A stretch of DNA of 59,868 nt from NCBI GenBank assembly GCA_023459215.1, contig JAEWVF010000107.1:1-59868 (forward strand). Reading direction: 5' to 3'. Shown here in pieces: positions 52,446 through 59,868 of this stretch (positions within the stretch are counted from its first letter, which is position 1; each line of letters starts with the position of its first letter). The notes under the pieces are model-generated. The model was not told where the DNA came from, did no database searches, and saw only the letters and a program-made list of their open reading frames with translations. Source of the DNA: Chloroflexota bacterium (GTDB lineage Bacteria; Chloroflexota; Anaerolineae; Anaerolineales; Villigracilaceae). The translations under genes and the position numbers were made by a program.

Positions 52446-53909
52446 ATGACAGACCACAGAAAAATTCTCGTTAGCGGCCCAACCGGCTACATTGGCGGAC
52501 GATTAATCCCGCGCCTGCTCGAATCGGGCTATGCGGTGCGCGTCCTGGTGCGCGACCCATCCCGGCTGGGCGGGCGCACCTGGCTCGATCAAGTGGAAGT
52601 GGTGCAGGGCGATGCGCTCGACCCCGCCAGCCTGGCTGCCGCGCTACAGGGCATTTCAATCGCCTATTACCTGATCCATGGCCGCCAGGGCGGGAAAATC
52701 AGCGCCGAACGCGATATGACCGCCGCACGCAATTTTGCTCGCGCCGCGGACGAAGCCAACCTCGAACGCATCATCTACCTGGGCGAATTGGTCGACCCAA
52801 CCGAAAAACTGTCCCCCTACCTGCGCTCGCGCCATGAGACCGGTTATATCCTGCGCCAGGGCCGCGTTCCCGTGACCGAGTTCCGGGCGGGCATGATTAT
52901 CGGCTCGGGCAGCGCTCTGTTCGAAATGGTGCGTTATCTGGCCGAATTGCAGCCGGTGTTCGTTTGTCCGAGTTGGTTTTTCTCCCAAGCCCAGCCAATA
53001 GCCATCCGCGATGCGCTCAGCTACCTGGTTGCGGCGCTCGAGACGCCCGAAAGCGTCGGCAAGCTGATTGAAATCGGCGGCGCAACCCAACTAACCTACG
53101 CCGACATGCTGCTGGGTTATTCACAGGAACGCGGATTCAAGCGCTGGCTGATTCCCACCCCGGTCTATGCCCCGCACCTTTCGGCCTACTGGGTACACAT
53201 GGTCACCCCGGTCTCGTACCAGACCGTCCTGCCGCTGATCGAGGGGCTGCACATCGAAAGCCTGGTCCGCGATGATTTGGCGAAGAAACTTTTCCCGCAG
53301 ATCGAGCCGCTCGACTTCCAGACCGCTGTCCGTTATGCGCTGGCAAAAATCGAAAGCGGCGAGGTCGAAACATCCTGGAGCGACGCGCTCGTCACCAGCG
53401 CCGGGGATGTGAAACCCTACCAGTTCAAGCTGGAAGAGGGCATGTTCATGGAAAAACGGCAGGCTCTGACCGAGCTGCCCGCCCAGGCCATCTTCCGCTC
53501 GTTCACCGGCATCGGCGGCGAGCGCGGCTGGATGTACATGGACTGGGCCTGGGCGATTCGCGGCTGGATGGACAAAGCCGTCGGCGGGGTCGGCCTGCGG
53601 CGCGGACGGCGTCACCCGGACGATATCCGCGCCGGGGAATCGCTCGATTTCTGGCGGGTCGAAACGCTCACACCCGGTCAGTGTATGCGCTTGCGGGCCG
53701 AAATGAAAGTGCCGGGCAAGGCCTGGCTCGAATTCCAGGTAACGCCGCAAGCAAACGATAAAAATCTTTTTGTGCAGACCGCCTACTTCGCCCCGCGCGG
53801 CCTGTTCGGTTATCTTTACTGGTATGCCATGTGGCCCGCCCACCGTTTTATTTTTGACGGCATGTTACGCAGGCTGGTGGAGAGGGCAGAAGAAATCAGT
53901 AAACAGTAA
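52446..53909 (+). CDS. NAD(P)-binding SDR/NmrA-like protein with C-terminal DUF2867-like domain
   Basis: A 487-residue protein. The Rossmann start reads ILVSGPTGYIGGRLIPRL, followed by VRVLVRDPSRL and IIYLGELVDP; this is an extended/atypical SDR (NmrA-like) without clear YxxxK. The C-terminal part (about 320-480) is a DUF2867-like domain with LDFWRVETLTPGQCMRLRAE and AYFAPRGLFGYLYWY. Homologues (YbjT-like) may act as reductases or sensors. A second paralogue follows. The function is not known. Confidence 0.85.
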   Translation: MTDHRKILVSGPTGYIGGRLIPRLLESGYAVRVLVRDPSRLGGRTWLDQVEVVQGDALDPASLAAALQGISIAYYLIHGRQGGKISAERDMTAARNFARAADEANLERIIYLGELVDPTEKLSPYLRSRHETGYILRQGRVPVTEFRAGMIIGSGSALFEMVRYLAELQPVFVCPSWFFSQAQPIAIRDALSYLVAALETPESVGKLIEIGGATQLTYADMLLGYSQERGFKRWLIPTPVYAPHLSAYWVHMVTPVSYQTVLPLIEGLHIESLVRDDLAKKLFPQIEPLDFQTAVRYALAKIESGEVETSWSDALVTSAGDVKPYQFKLEEGMFMEKRQALTELPAQAIFRSFTGIGGERGWMYMDWAWAIRGWMDKAVGGVGLRRGRRHPDDIRAGESLDFWRVETLTPGQCMRLRAEMKVPGKAWLEFQVTPQANDKNLFVQTAYFAPRGLFGYLYWYAMWPAHRFIFDGMLRRLVERAEEISKQ

Positions 53910-53913
53910 TCCA

Positions 53914-54016
53914 CTCCTGAGCGGAGCAACGAACAATAGTGAGGAGCGCAGTCGAAGGATGTTTCTTGCTACAACCGCCCTTCGACTACGGGCTACGCCC
54001 TGCGCTCAGGACTTGA
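53914..54016. repeat. Palindromic GAGCGGAGCAACGA/GTCGAAGG repeat, copy 2
   Basis: Reverse complement of the element at 24756-24861 with high similarity (tgagcggagcaacga, then agtcgaagg, ccttcgactacgggctacg and gcgctcagg). It fills the gap between the two paralogous genes. Confidence 0.82.
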
Positions 54017-54041
54017 TTAATCATTTTTTACAGGTACTCCC

Positions 54042-55328
54042 TTGACCAAATCACCCAACCCCCTCATCCTGATCGGCGGCGCGACCGGTTATATCGCCAG
54101 CCGGCTGATTCCGCGCCTGCTCGAGGCGGGCTATCGCGTGCGCTGCCTGGCGCGCAACCCGGAACGGCTGCGGGCGCGGGATTGGTTCGAACGGGTGGAA
54201 TTGGTGGCCGGGGATGTGACCCGCGCTGAAAGTCTGCACCATGCCATGAGCGGCGTCAGCACCGCCTTTTACCTGATTCACAGCATGGCAGCCGGGCATG
54301 GCTACCATCGCCTCGACCTGGAATCGGCGCGCAATTTCGCCGGGGCAGCCAAAAAAGCCGGGGTGGAGCACATCATTTACGTTGGCGGATTGGCCAACCC
54401 GCACGACAAACTGGCCCTGCACCTGCTCTCGCGCATCGAGACCGGTGTGGCCCTGCGCGAAGCAGGCGTGCCCGTTACCGAGTTCCGCGCCGGGGTGATT
54501 GCCGGACCGGGCAGCGTTTCATTTGAGATGATCCGCTTCATCGCCGAGCAGCTCCCGCTGATGGTTGGGCCAGGTTGGCTTAAGCATCGCTCACAACCCA
54601 TCGCCACCAGCGACATCATCGAGTACCTGCTGGCCGCCCTGGCCACGCCCGAATGTCGCGGTGAAATCGTCGAACTGGGCTGTGAAAAACAACGCAGCTA
54701 TATCGAAATCATGCAGGAATACGCCCAAATCCGCGGACTGAAGCGCAAGACCCTGCTGCTGCCGTTTATCCCGCCCATATTGATGGCATTGATGATCGAC
54801 AAATTGACTCCGGTCGAGTTCTCATACGCTTTGCCGCTGGTCGAGGGACTCCAAAACGACAGCCTGGTGCTGGAGCCGACCGCCCGAAGCCTGTTCCCAC
54901 AGATCGAGCCGCTGGATTACGCCGAGGCGGTACGCCAGGCGTTGGCCGATCTCGATCCGCGACGGATCGAGCGCACCTGGCTGGATTCCGGGCGGGAGCA
55001 TGTGCGCCTGAAGAACGAGGGTTTTTTGATCGATTATCGTATTACGCGGACTCCAATATCTCCCAACGTTGGAAGCACCCAATATCGGGAGATATTGGAG
55101 TCGAAAAACCTTCCGCTGGTGAGCGGCTGGGAAACGGTCGCCCAGGCTGAGGGAGGAACGCTCTTGCTCAAAGCGCAGGGAAAGCTGCCCGGGCAGTTAT
55201 GGTTCGAGCGCCGCAACACGCCGGAGGGCAAGACATCCAGCACGCTGTTCTTCGCCCCGCGCGGGCTGCCGGGCTTCTTTTACTGGCATATGCTTTTAAT
55301 ATTGAAACCCGCGGGTTTTGTGCTTTAA
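54042..55328 (+). CDS. SDR/DUF2867-like paralogue, C-terminal domain disrupted
   Basis: A 428-residue paralogue of the preceding protein, starting at TTG 54042. Rossmann segment LILIGGATGYIASRLIPRL and the middle (AGVPVTEFRAGVIAGPGSV) match well. In the C-terminal domain about 65 residues found in the paralogue (from the LTELPAQAIF area to just before LDFWRVETL) are absent. Their place is taken by a palindromic sequence (55049-55102) coding RTPISPNVGSTQYREIL. The end is also short, stopping soon after FFYWH. The frame stays open, so it may still be made, but the domain is probably damaged. Confidence 0.82.
   Translation: MTKSPNPLILIGGATGYIASRLIPRLLEAGYRVRCLARNPERLRARDWFERVELVAGDVTRAESLHHAMSGVSTAFYLIHSMAAGHGYHRLDLESARNFAGAAKKAGVEHIIYVGGLANPHDKLALHLLSRIETGVALREAGVPVTEFRAGVIAGPGSVSFEMIRFIAEQLPLMVGPGWLKHRSQPIATSDIIEYLLAALATPECRGEIVELGCEKQRSYIEIMQEYAQIRGLKRKTLLLPFIPPILMALMIDKLTPVEFSYALPLVEGLQNDSLVLEPTARSLFPQIEPLDYAEAVRQALADLDPRRIERTWLDSGREHVRLKNEGFLIDYRITRTPISPNVGSTQYREILESKNLPLVSGWETVAQAEGGTLLLKAQGKLPGQLWFERRNTPEGKTSSTLFFAPRGLPGFFYWHMLLILKPAGFVL
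55049..55102. repeat. Palindromic insertion inside the second SDR/DUF2867 gene
   Basis: Perfect 16-bp arms gactccaatatctccc (55049-55064) and its complement (55087-55102), with a 22-base spacer. It occupies the site where the paralogue has about 65 extra residues, suggesting insertion plus deletion while keeping the reading frame. Confidence 0.8.
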
Positions 55329-55329
55329 T
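55302..55329 (+). promoter_or_regulatory. Promoter of the Yip1 gene with palindrome and extended -10
   Basis: TTGAAA (55302-55307), a 16-base spacer and TGC-TTTAAT (TTTAAT at 55324-55329) form a good sigma-70 promoter at the end of the previous gene. The spacer holds the palindrome AAACCCGCGGGTTT (55305-55318). It is the third example of palindrome plus TTGTGNTTTAAT. Confidence 0.6.
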
Positions 55330-55356
55330 GAGCAAAACTACATTGGCGGAGGCCTC

Positions 55357-56505
55357 ATGGCAGGCATGTTGCAAGATGCGATCCACCTGATCAAGCAGGG
55401 GAAAAAACACGAAGCGCGCGGAATGCTCGAGGTTTTACTGCGCACCAACCCAAAAGAGATTGCCAACTGGCTCTGGTACGCAGAAACGCTCGAGACGCCT
55501 GAAAAACGCATCAAGGTGCTGGAGTTGTGCCTGAAGGCCAACCCCGGCAGCCCGCAAGTGGAAAAGGCGCTGTCGATTTTACAAGCGCAGCTTGCGGCGC
55601 CCCCGCAGACGCCCGCTTTCGATTTCAACGCGCAAATGGGTGCGCCCGAACCACAGGGCGAAGCCTTCACCTGGGAGGAACAGCCCCCCTCCCGCCCGGC
55701 GACAGTATGGGAAGAAGAACTCAGGGAAGAAGCGCCGACCCAAATCGATTGGGATGAAGCGCCGAAATCGACCATCGATTGGGACGCCATCGAACAGCAG
55801 CAAGCGCCCAAAACCGCGCCCGTCTGGGAATATCAACCCAGCCCGCAGGAAACCCAGCCGGAGGCCGAACCACCGCATCCATCATACTCCTTTTTCGATG
55901 TCTGGCTGACAGCGCTGACCAGCAGCAACGAGCGCGAGTACCAGGCATTGTTGCTGGACCCTCGCGCCGGTCAGGGCCGCGCTTATGAGTGGATGGCTTA
56001 TATCGGGCTGATCTCAGGCTTGCTCCTGCCCGTTATCGTGTTGACCAGCGGCGCTTTTAACCAACCCGAATTCCAACAGGCGGTGGGGGCAGTTGACCAA
56101 ACCTTGCTGCTGGTCATCATGGGTGGAGCCGGGGCAATTCTAGCCTGTATTTTTTCAGTATTGGGCCTGATGATTAATGGCGGGATTCAGTTTTTGATTG
56201 CCAAGGCCCTGGGCGGCGGCGGAACCTATTCCCGCACCGTGTATTCCCTGGGTGCATACCTGGCCCCGATGACCCTGATCTCAATGATTATCACTGCTAT
56301 TCCCTTTGTCAATTGCCTGTCGATTATTATCAGCATTTACAGCATTGTGTTAAATGTGCGCGCGCTAAAAGCGGCCCATTATATGGATACCTCGCGGGCG
56401 GTAATGGTCGTCTTCCTGCCCAGTATTCTCCTTCTTATCGTTGGCTGTCTGGCCGCCCTGTTTTTAGCTCCGATGCTGGGCAATGCACTCCCAAGTCTGC
56501 CCTGA
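55357..56505 (+). CDS. TPR-like plus Yip1-domain membrane protein
   Basis: A 382-residue protein. Residues 1-75 are TPR-like helices (IHLIKQGKKHEARGMLEVLL...). Residues 80-180 are low complexity with Trp/Asp/Glu motifs (WEEELREE, QIDWDEAP, TIDWDAIE). From about 190 a Yip1-type membrane domain with about five TM helices follows (IGLISGLLLPVIVLTSG and further). Start at ATG 55357 with GGCGGAGG upstream. The function of bacterial Yip1 proteins is unclear. The acidic Trp motifs resemble the style of the giant TPR protein but not its exact sequence. Confidence 0.82.
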   Translation: MAGMLQDAIHLIKQGKKHEARGMLEVLLRTNPKEIANWLWYAETLETPEKRIKVLELCLKANPGSPQVEKALSILQAQLAAPPQTPAFDFNAQMGAPEPQGEAFTWEEQPPSRPATVWEEELREEAPTQIDWDEAPKSTIDWDAIEQQQAPKTAPVWEYQPSPQETQPEAEPPHPSYSFFDVWLTALTSSNEREYQALLLDPRAGQGRAYEWMAYIGLISGLLLPVIVLTSGAFNQPEFQQAVGAVDQTLLLVIMGGAGAILACIFSVLGLMINGGIQFLIAKALGGGGTYSRTVYSLGAYLAPMTLISMIITAIPFVNCLSIIISIYSIVLNVRALKAAHYMDTSRAVMVVFLPSILLLIVGCLAALFLAPMLGNALPSLP

Positions 56506-56514
56506 ATCCGGCTA

Positions 56515-56543
56515 TTGACGGATGCCCCTGAACGGCATACAAT
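56515..56543 (+). promoter_or_regulatory. Sigma-70 promoter of the cobalamin-uptake operon
   Basis: TTGACG (56515-56520) and TACAAT (56538-56543) with a 17-base spacer; start near 56550, at the 5' side of the riboswitch. Confidence 0.82.
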
Positions 56544-56549
56544 CCTGCC

Positions 56550-56655
56550 GACCAATTGAATAAGCAAATGCTTGCGGCGAAGCCGGTGCAAATCCGGCGC
56601 TGTCGCGCAACTGTAAGTTCCGCAAGGAACAAGCCAGGTCGCCCGCAGCCTTTGT
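56550..56655 (+). promoter_or_regulatory. Cobalamin riboswitch
   Basis: The conserved core is present: gaagccggtgcaaatccgg (56579-56597), gctgtcgcgcaactgtaag (56599-56617), and the B12-box-like gccaggtcgccc (56633-56644). P6 is short, so it looks like a compact variant. It binds a cobalamin and controls the downstream operon, probably through the terminator at 56722-56764. Ends are estimates; the start rests on the promoter. Confidence 0.9.
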
Positions 56656-56721
56656 CTGTTTACCACTCTCTCGCGAAAGGAGGTGGGAACGGCGATTTTT
56701 CCCAGATTTGCCATCCCTGCC

Positions 56722-56764
56722 TCCCCTGACCGCTAACGCGGCAGGGGATTTTGATTTGTTTTTG
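56722..56764 (+). terminator. Expression-platform terminator of the cobalamin riboswitch
   Basis: Stem TCCCCTG/CAGGGGA (56722-56728, 56742-56748) plus CCGC/GCGG (56730-56733, 56738-56741) with TAAC loop, then TTTTGATTTGTTTTT. It lies 67 bases after the riboswitch core and 145 bases before btuF. Confidence 0.88.
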
Positions 56765-56777
56765 CTGACAAAAAACT

Positions 56778-56862
56778 TTTTACCACGACGGCAAGAACGG
56801 AACACGACGGAAAAGCTATTTTGGGTTTCCTTTGTGACACTTTGTGACCTTTGTGGTTTAAG
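56778..56862. repeat. Palindromic dispersed repeat, copy B
   Basis: Reverse-complement partner of 4904-4990: TTTTACCACGACGGCAAG at the left and CTTTGTGGTTTAAG at the right, with ACGGAACACGACGGAAAA inside. It sits between the riboswitch terminator and the btuF start. Confidence 0.85.
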
Positions 56863-56909
56863 CTTTTGATCTCCACCCTTCAGACCATATCTCCAAGGAG
56901 AATTCACCC

Positions 56910-57884
56910 ATGTTTCGTAAAACCACCTTTGCCTTACTGGCATTGACCCTGCTGCTGACCGCCTGCGCCCCGGCGGTTGTCGCAACCCCGCAAGCGACTG
57001 AAATCCCGGCGACCGAGGCCCCTTCCCTGTTTCCGGCAACGCCTGAAACCGAAAACATTTCCCTGACCGACGGACTGGGCCGCCAGGTAATCCTGGCCCA
57101 ACCGGCCCAAAAAGTTGTTTCGCTGGCTCCTTCCAACACCGAAATCCTGTTCGCCATCGGCGCGGGCGGACAAACAGTTGGCCGCGACCTGTTCTCGGAC
57201 TATCCCGCCGAAGCCCAATCCCTGCCCGATATTGGCGGCTCGATGGGCGAATACAACCTGGAGGCGATTGTCGCCCTGCAGCCCGACCTGGTGCTGGCGG
57301 CTGAAATCAACCCTTCCGAACTGGTCAAATCGCTCGAAGACCTGGGCCTGACAGTTTTCTACCTGAAAAACCCGGCCACCCTCGAAGAAATGTACGCCAA
57401 CCTTGAAACCGTCGCCCAACTGACCGGGCGCGAGACCGAAGCCGCCGCACTGGTCGAGTCGCTCAAGGCGCGCGTTGCCGCCGTGGACGAGAAAATCGCC
57501 CCCATCAGCTCGCGCTTCAGCGTTTTCTATGAAATCGACGCCAGCAACCCGGCCCAGCCCTACACCGCCGGCAAGGGAACCTTCATCACCTTGCTGCTCG
57601 AACGCGCCGGTGGCTATAACATCGCCGCCGAACTGGACGGGTATCCGCAGTTGAGCATCGAGCAGATTGTGGCCGACGACCCGCAAGTCATCATCCTGGG
57701 CGACTCGATGTGGGGCGTAACGGTCGAATCGGTCGGTCAGCGCCCCGGCTGGGAAAACCTGAGCGCCGTCAAGAACGGACAGGTTTTGCCCTTCGACGAT
57801 AACCTGGTCAGCCGTCCCGGTCCGCGCCTGGTGGACGGGCTGGAGCAGTTGGCGAAATTGCTCAGGCCGGAATTGTTTGAGTAA
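56910..57884 (+). CDS. btuF: Cobalamin ABC transporter substrate-binding lipoprotein
   Basis: A 324-residue lipoprotein. Lipobox LLLTACAP (Cys about residue 18) is followed by a Thr/Ala/Pro linker, then a periplasmic-binding-protein type III fold (VVSLAPSNTEILFAIGAG, VALQPDLVLAAEINPSELV, DPQVIILGDSMWG). Such proteins bind cobalamin or siderophores outside the cell. The cobalamin riboswitch upstream makes cobalamin the best guess. It starts with ATG at 56910 after AAGGAG, and btuC and btuD follow. Confidence 0.9.
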   Translation: MFRKTTFALLALTLLLTACAPAVVATPQATEIPATEAPSLFPATPETENISLTDGLGRQVILAQPAQKVVSLAPSNTEILFAIGAGGQTVGRDLFSDYPAEAQSLPDIGGSMGEYNLEAIVALQPDLVLAAEINPSELVKSLEDLGLTVFYLKNPATLEEMYANLETVAQLTGRETEAAALVESLKARVAAVDEKIAPISSRFSVFYEIDASNPAQPYTAGKGTFITLLLERAGGYNIAAELDGYPQLSIEQIVADDPQVIILGDSMWGVTVESVGQRPGWENLSAVKNGQVLPFDDNLVSRPGPRLVDGLEQLAKLLRPELFE

Positions 57885-57888
57885 AAGC

Positions 57889-57946
57889 GATAATCGATAA
57901 TTCGAGATTCGTTATTCGATGTTCGAGTATCGAATTATCGATTATC
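57889..57946. repeat. Perfect 17-bp inverted repeat between btuF and btuC
   Basis: Arms gataatcgataattcga (57889-57905) and its complement (57930-57946) enclose 24 bases. It starts right after the btuF stop and ends nine bases before the chosen btuC start, so it would form a hairpin in the operon mRNA. Confidence 0.88.
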
Positions 57947-57954
57947 TCTCACCC

Positions 57955-58947
57955 ATGCGCCCTTACCTGCTGACCCTCCTCGCCCTCGCTGTGGCCTTGC
58001 TCCTGAGCATCGCCATCGGTTCGGTATTCATCCCGCCTGCTGATTTGTGGGCGGCGCTAACGGGTTCGGGCGCAAACGGCACTTTCGACACCATTCTGTG
58101 GGATATCCGCCTGCCGCGCACCGCCCTGATTTTGCTGGTCGGGGCGGCGCTTTCGGGCAGCGGCGCAGCCTACCAGGGTTTGTTCCGCAATCCGCTGGCC
58201 GACCCGTACTTAATCGGCGTCGCCTCCGGGGCCGGGCTGGGCGCGGTACTGGCGATGTCGGTGCAGTGGCCGTATGGCCTGGTCGGGCTGATGGCGGTCC
58301 CGCTGGCAGCTTTTGCCGCCGGGCTGTTGACCGTCCTGCTCGTGTACAGCATCGCCCGCGTCGGCGGGACCGTCCCCACCACCACGCTGATTCTCTCCGG
58401 GGTCGCCATCTCGTCCTTCGCCACCTCGCTGACCTCCTTCCTGATGCTGCGCTCGAGCGGCGAACTGCGCCGCGCCCTGGGCTGGCTGCTGGGCGGCGTC
58501 AGCCTGGGCGGTTGGGATGCCGTCCTGGCCCTGATTCCCTTCCTGGCAATCGGCCTTACCGCCCTGACCCTGAGCGGCCACGCCCTCAACTTGCTCCAAT
58601 TCGGCGATGAACAGGCCACCCAACTCGGTCTCGATACGCGCCACGCCAAACTGGTCATCGTCATCGCAGCCTCGCTGACCACCGCCGCCGCGGTCGCCTT
58701 CGCCGGCATCATCGGCTTTGTCGGCCTGGTCATCCCGCACATCATGCGCTTCTGGTGGGGCGCCGACTATCGCCGCATCATCCCACTCAGCATCCTGGGC
58801 GGCGGCGCGGCCCTGTTGCTGGCCGATGTGCTGGCGCGGGTTGTCATCGCCCCGCAGGAACTGCCACTCGGCATCGTCACCGCCCTGGCCGGCGCACCCT
58901 TCTTCCTGTGGATTTTGCGCCGCGCCAAAATGGGAGGAACCTGGTAA
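57955..58947 (+). CDS. btuC: Cobalamin ABC transporter permease
   Basis: A 330-residue FecCD/BtuC-type permease with about ten TM helices. Family marks: WDIRLPRTALILLVGAALSG, QGLFRNPLADPYLIGVASGA and the coupling loop VGLVIPHIMRFWWGADYRR near the C-terminus. The start is taken at ATG 57955 (MRPYLL); an upstream in-frame ATG at 57919 lies inside the inverted repeat. The stop overlaps the btuD start (TAATG). Confidence 0.92.
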   Translation: MRPYLLTLLALAVALLLSIAIGSVFIPPADLWAALTGSGANGTFDTILWDIRLPRTALILLVGAALSGSGAAYQGLFRNPLADPYLIGVASGAGLGAVLAMSVQWPYGLVGLMAVPLAAFAAGLLTVLLVYSIARVGGTVPTTTLILSGVAISSFATSLTSFLMLRSSGELRRALGWLLGGVSLGGWDAVLALIPFLAIGLTALTLSGHALNLLQFGDEQATQLGLDTRHAKLVIVIAASLTTAAAVAFAGIIGFVGLVIPHIMRFWWGADYRRIIPLSILGGGAALLLADVLARVVIAPQELPLGIVTALAGAPFFLWILRRAKMGGTW

Positions 58948-59714
58948 TGCTCGAAGCCAAAAACCTGTCGGCGGCCTATCACGGCCAGCCTGTGCTCAAA
59001 AATATCAGCTTCGGGATGCAAAAAGGGGAGATTCTCGCGCTGGTTGGGCCGAACGGCTCCGGTAAATCGACCCTGATCCGCGCCCTGAGCGGGATCCTGC
59101 CCGCTTCGAGCGGGACGATTCACCTGTCTGGCCGTTTGATGAGCGGATTCAGCCCTGCCGAGCGCGCCCGTCAAATTGCCGTCGTCCCGCAGGGAATCCA
59201 GTTGCCCCCGGCCTACACCGCCCTCGAGACGGTTCTCTTCGGGCGGACGCCTTATCTCAATTTCCTCGGCCAGCTCTCTGCGGACGATGAACGCATCGCC
59301 CAGGAAGCGCTCGCCCGCGTGGATGCCAGCCCCCTCTCCGGGCGGCGCGTGGGGGAACTCTCGGGCGGAGAACAACAACGCGTCCTGCTGGCGCGCGCCC
59401 TGGCCCAGTCCACCCCAATCCTGCTGCTCGATGAACCGACCAGCCACCTCGACATCCAGCACCAAATGACCCTGATGGAGTTGGTTCACAAATCGGCCCG
59501 CGAGTGCGAGCTGACGGTGCTGGTGGCCCTGCACGACCTGAACCTGGCCGCGCGCTACGCCAACCGGCTGGCCCTGCTCGAAAACGGCGAACTGCACGCC
59601 ATCGGCAAACCGGACGAAATCCTGACCCAGGAAACCATCTCGCGCGTCTACGGCTGGCCGGTGCAAATCGTCCCGCACCCGTTCCACGGCACGCCGCTGG
59701 TGCTGCCGAGGTAG
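58947..59714 (+). CDS. btuD: Cobalamin ABC transporter ATPase
   Basis: A 255-residue ABC ATPase. Walker A LVGPNGSGKSTLIRAL, Q-loop VPQGIQL, signature LSGGEQQRVLLARAL, Walker B PILLLDEPTSHLD and the His-loop VALHDLNLAARY are complete. The Gly-Val-Phe-type LFGRTPYLNFLG helix is typical of FecE/BtuD. It overlaps btuC by one base and ends the operon. Confidence 0.95.
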   Translation: MLEAKNLSAAYHGQPVLKNISFGMQKGEILALVGPNGSGKSTLIRALSGILPASSGTIHLSGRLMSGFSPAERARQIAVVPQGIQLPPAYTALETVLFGRTPYLNFLGQLSADDERIAQEALARVDASPLSGRRVGELSGGEQQRVLLARALAQSTPILLLDEPTSHLDIQHQMTLMELVHKSARECELTVLVALHDLNLAARYANRLALLENGELHAIGKPDEILTQETISRVYGWPVQIVPHPFHGTPLVLPR

Positions 59715-59750
59715 TGACAACCATCCCGGCAAAGGGGGATGGATGACAGG

Positions 59751-59778
59751 TTGTTTGACTTGCTCTTGCGTGTAAACT
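59751..59778 (+). promoter_or_regulatory. Possible promoter for the last gene
   Basis: TTGTTT (59751-59756) and TAAACT (59773-59778) with a 16-base spacer, about 30 bases before the start at 59808. Only moderate match. Confidence 0.35.
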
Positions 59779-59807
59779 GTTTTCATCACAACCCACAGGA
59801 GCCAGCC

Positions 59808-59868
59808 ATGAAACGCATCCCTGCCGGAATTTGGGCTTACCTGATTGTCCTGCTCAATTTTGGTTTCT
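59808..59868 (+). CDS. Partial gene at window end, probable membrane or exported protein
   Basis: An ATG at 59808, seven bases after CAGGAG, opens a frame MKRIPAGIWAYLIVLLNFGF that runs off the window. The visible residues are basic, then hydrophobic, consistent with a signal peptide or first TM helix. Function cannot be judged. Confidence 0.55.
   Translation, partial: MKRIPAGIWAYLIVLLNFGF

Overview
The window looks like a chromosomal segment of an Anaerolineae-type Chloroflexota bacterium. This is inferred from moderately high G+C, very long Ala/Pro/Glu-rich proteins with repeated DWL motifs, GAF-rich signalling proteins, TPR/Yip1 proteins with disordered middles, and many short palindromic intergenic repeats. 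No rRNA gene, CRISPR array, transposase or phage gene was seen. One tRNA (Leu, CAG), one small SRP RNA and one cobalamin riboswitch are present.

Layout. 1-8.5 kb: a bi-domain dehydrogenase, a small membrane protein, a class I glutamine amidotransferase and a GNAT acetyltransferase. Then comes a probable trans-4-hydroxy-L-proline degradation set (DapA-like deaminase, proline racemase-family epimerase, FAD-dependent D-amino-acid dehydrogenase), interrupted by an opposite-strand PIN-domain gene pair, and a DinB protein. 8.5-12.7 kb: a membrane Ser/Thr kinase, NUDIX hydrolase, methyltransferase, lipoprotein and small conserved ORF. 12.7-24.3 kb (minus strand): a 1498-residue TPR protein with nine 50-residue repeats, pyrimidine-nucleoside phosphorylase, a HATPase-GAF-SpoIIE regulator, its STAS partner and a lone CpaF ATPase. 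24.3-31 kb: palindromic elements around the SRP RNA gene, then (in transcription order, minus strand) rnc-smc and a phosphodiester glycosidase/membrane protein pair.

31-39.4 kb: a Rieske oxygenase, then hypA, hypB and hypF, with an AT-rich two-gene island (HNH nuclease plus membrane protein) between hypB and hypF, then a nitroreductase and a fold-type II PLP enzyme. 39.5-52.4 kb: methyltransferase, permuted NlpC/P60-like protein, YugP-like metalloprotease, S41 protease, tRNA-Leu, FtsB/DivIC-like protein, multi-sensor histidine kinase, isocitrate dehydrogenase, ComEC with a degenerate metallo-beta-lactamase domain, and an MFS transporter. 52.4-59.9 kb: two paralogous NAD(P)-binding/DUF2867-like proteins (the second interrupted by a palindromic insertion), a Yip1 protein, and a riboswitch-controlled cobalamin uptake operon (btuF, btuC, btuD). 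The window ends inside one more gene.

The most notable features are the dispersed palindromic repeats. At least three families are visible, some in inverted copies tens of kb apart and some apparently inside coding sequence. Others are the repeat-built TPR protein, the kinase/phosphatase fusion for partner switching, the foreign-looking island inside the hyp genes, and a strong hairpin in the rnc leader. All functional calls come from reading motifs by eye; no database search was run.
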